A stretch of 64,000 nt of DNA from Flavobacterium sp. UMI-01 (GTDB lineage: Bacteria > Bacteroidota > Bacteroidia > Flavobacteriales > Flavobacteriaceae). Each line of letters begins with the position of its first letter. Position 1 is the first letter of the stretch. The stretch spans positions 124,001 to 188,000 of the forward strand of contig NZ_BPLU01000003.1 of assembly GCF_019656315.1 (NCBI RefSeq). Direction: 5' to 3'. The position numbers were made by a program, and so were the translations under genes. The notes under the pieces were generated by a model that had not been told where the DNA came from, made no database searches, and worked only from the letters and a program-made list of their open reading frames with translations. Shown one piece after another: positions 63,092 through 64,000 of this stretch.

Positions 63092-64000
63092 ATGATTATA
63101 GAACCTAGAATGAGAGGATTCATTTGTTTGACATCACAACCTAAAGGATGCGAACAAAACGTAAAAAATCAAATTGAGTATGTAAAATCAAAAGGAGCTA
63201 TCGACGGTGCCAAAAAAGTATTGGTAATAGGAGCTTCAACAGGTTTTGGTTTGGCATCTCGTATCACAAGTGCTTTTGGTTCTAATGCGGCTACCATTGG
63301 TGTATTTTTCGAAAAAGGACCTGCTCCGGGAAAAACAGCTTCTCCAGGTTGGTACAATTCGGCAGCTTTTGAAAAAGAAGCCCACAAAGCAGGATTGTAT
63401 GCTAAAAGTATCAATGGAGATGCTTTTTCAAATGAAATAAAGCAACAAACCATTGAATTAATCAAAGAAGATTTAGGTCAAGTAGATTTGGTAATTTACA
63501 GTTTGGCTTCGCCAGTGCGCACCAATCCTAAAACAGGAATTACACATCGTTCTGTTTTAAAACCTATTGGTAGTACTTTTTCAAATAAAACAGTTGATTT
63601 TCATACAGGTAAAGTTTCGGAAGTTTCTATCGAACCATGTGGTGGTGATGACATCGAAAATACGATTGCTGTAATGGGAGGTGAAGACTGGGCTATGTGG
63701 ATTGATGCTTTAAAAGAAGCTAATTTATTGGCTCCTGGAGCGACTACTGTAGCTTACTCTTATATAGGACCAAAAGTTACTGAAGCGGTTTACCGCAAAG
63801 GAACTATTGGTCGTGCTAAAGACCATTTAGAAGCGACAGCTTTTGAAATTACTAAAAGCTTAGAGGAAATTAACGGTAAAGCTTTTGTTTCTGTAAATAA
63901 AGCATTGGTAACACAAGCAAGTTCTGCTATTCCTGTTATTCCGTTGTACATTTCATTATTGTATAAAATCATGAAGGAAGAAGGAATCCATGAAGGTTGT
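63092..64000 (+). CDS. fabV: trans-2-enoyl-ACP/CoA reductase FabV, partial
   Basis: 303 codons are present and the gene runs off the window; the full-length family is about 400 residues. The start MIIEPRMRGFICLTSQPKGC matches FabV. The NAD(P)H-binding loop is VIGASTGFGLASR; the substrate side shows FFEKGPAPGKTASPGWYNS; the catalytic Tyr and Lys are expected in YSYIGPKVTEAVYRKG and downstream Lys. It reduces the double bond of enoyl-ACP in fatty-acid synthesis. It is triclosan-tolerant in other bacteria. It has its own promoter. Confidence 0.94.
   Translation, partial: MIIEPRMRGFICLTSQPKGCEQNVKNQIEYVKSKGAIDGAKKVLVIGASTGFGLASRITSAFGSNAATIGVFFEKGPAPGKTASPGWYNSAAFEKEAHKAGLYAKSINGDAFSNEIKQQTIELIKEDLGQVDLVIYSLASPVRTNPKTGITHRSVLKPIGSTFSNKTVDFHTGKVSEVSIEPCGGDDIENTIAVMGGEDWAMWIDALKEANLLAPGATTVAYSYIGPKVTEAVYRKGTIGRAKDHLEATAFEITKSLEEINGKAFVSVNKALVTQASSAIPVIPLYISLLYKIMKEEGIHEGC

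Overview
The window looks like chromosomal DNA of a member of Flavobacteriia, most likely Flavobacterium or a close relative. The evidence is an AT-rich base composition, leaders without a Shine-Dalgarno motif, promoters of the Bacteroidota type (TTTG, about 19 bases, TAnnTTTG), and many family-typical genes: DUF6146, DUF6913, DUF4835, DUF4159, DUF2853, the Bacteroidota-type RNA polymerase omega-like subunit, a LuxC-type acyl-CoA reductase next to a ferredoxin, an OstA/LptD homologue and a TamB homologue. I see no rRNA, tRNA, CRISPR array, insertion sequence or prophage. The window is mostly core genome with a few accessory clusters.

Layout. 1-4.3 kb (minus): a cut lipoprotein gene, a DUF937 protein with an EF-hand loop, serA and serC (serine biosynthesis) with an interspersed structured repeat between them, then the LuxC-type reductase. 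A ferredoxin diverges from it through overlapping promoters. 5-8.8 kb (plus): the GTPase YchF, an FMN reductase, a secreted transglutaminase-like protein and a TPR protein. 8.9-13.5 kb: topoisomerase IV parE and parC. 13.6-16.4 kb: a conserved 486-residue protein, an MBL-fold hydrolase and a membrane-anchored protein. 16.5-18.9 kb (minus): a run of small accessory genes (NTF2-like, DUF1801, DoxX, VOC, SRPBCC), facing a GlxA-type AraC regulator. 20-25.1 kb (minus): a putative extracytoplasmic flavin electron-transfer operon (ankyrin protein, DUF2271 protein with a flavinylation-like motif, PepSY-flavodoxin-FNR membrane reductase, ApbE).

25.3-31.3 kb: a VanX-like dipeptidase, then a minus-strand run with a THUMP-like methyltransferase, an AI-2E family permease, DUF4159, rsmE and tsaD. 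31.5-36 kb: tamB, whose membrane anchor lies upstream of any canonical start codon. 36.2-39.6 kb: pfkA, gapA, an N-acetylglucosamine-kinase-like gene and mgsA, which together control upper and lower glycolysis and its methylglyoxal bypass; ridA converges on mgsA. 40-47.8 kb: lptD diverging from an N-acetylmuramoyl-L-alanine amidase, an MCE-domain protein, and a membrane Fe-S / CCG-domain electron-transfer pair.

48.1-53 kb: an accessory outer-membrane locus in which DUF4331 is split into two separately secreted proteins, followed by a TPR lipoprotein and a TonB-dependent receptor with a His-rich plug. 53.1-64 kb: a dus gene, menD, DUF2853, DUF6913-dapA, then the conserved run bamD-rpoZ-like-coaBC-DUF4835-recN, and the start of fabV, which runs off the window.

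The least explained pieces are the DUF4331 locus, the flavin-transfer operon with its ankyrin protein, and the missing tamB start. Promoters and terminators were read by eye; functions are assigned from motif recognition without database searches.
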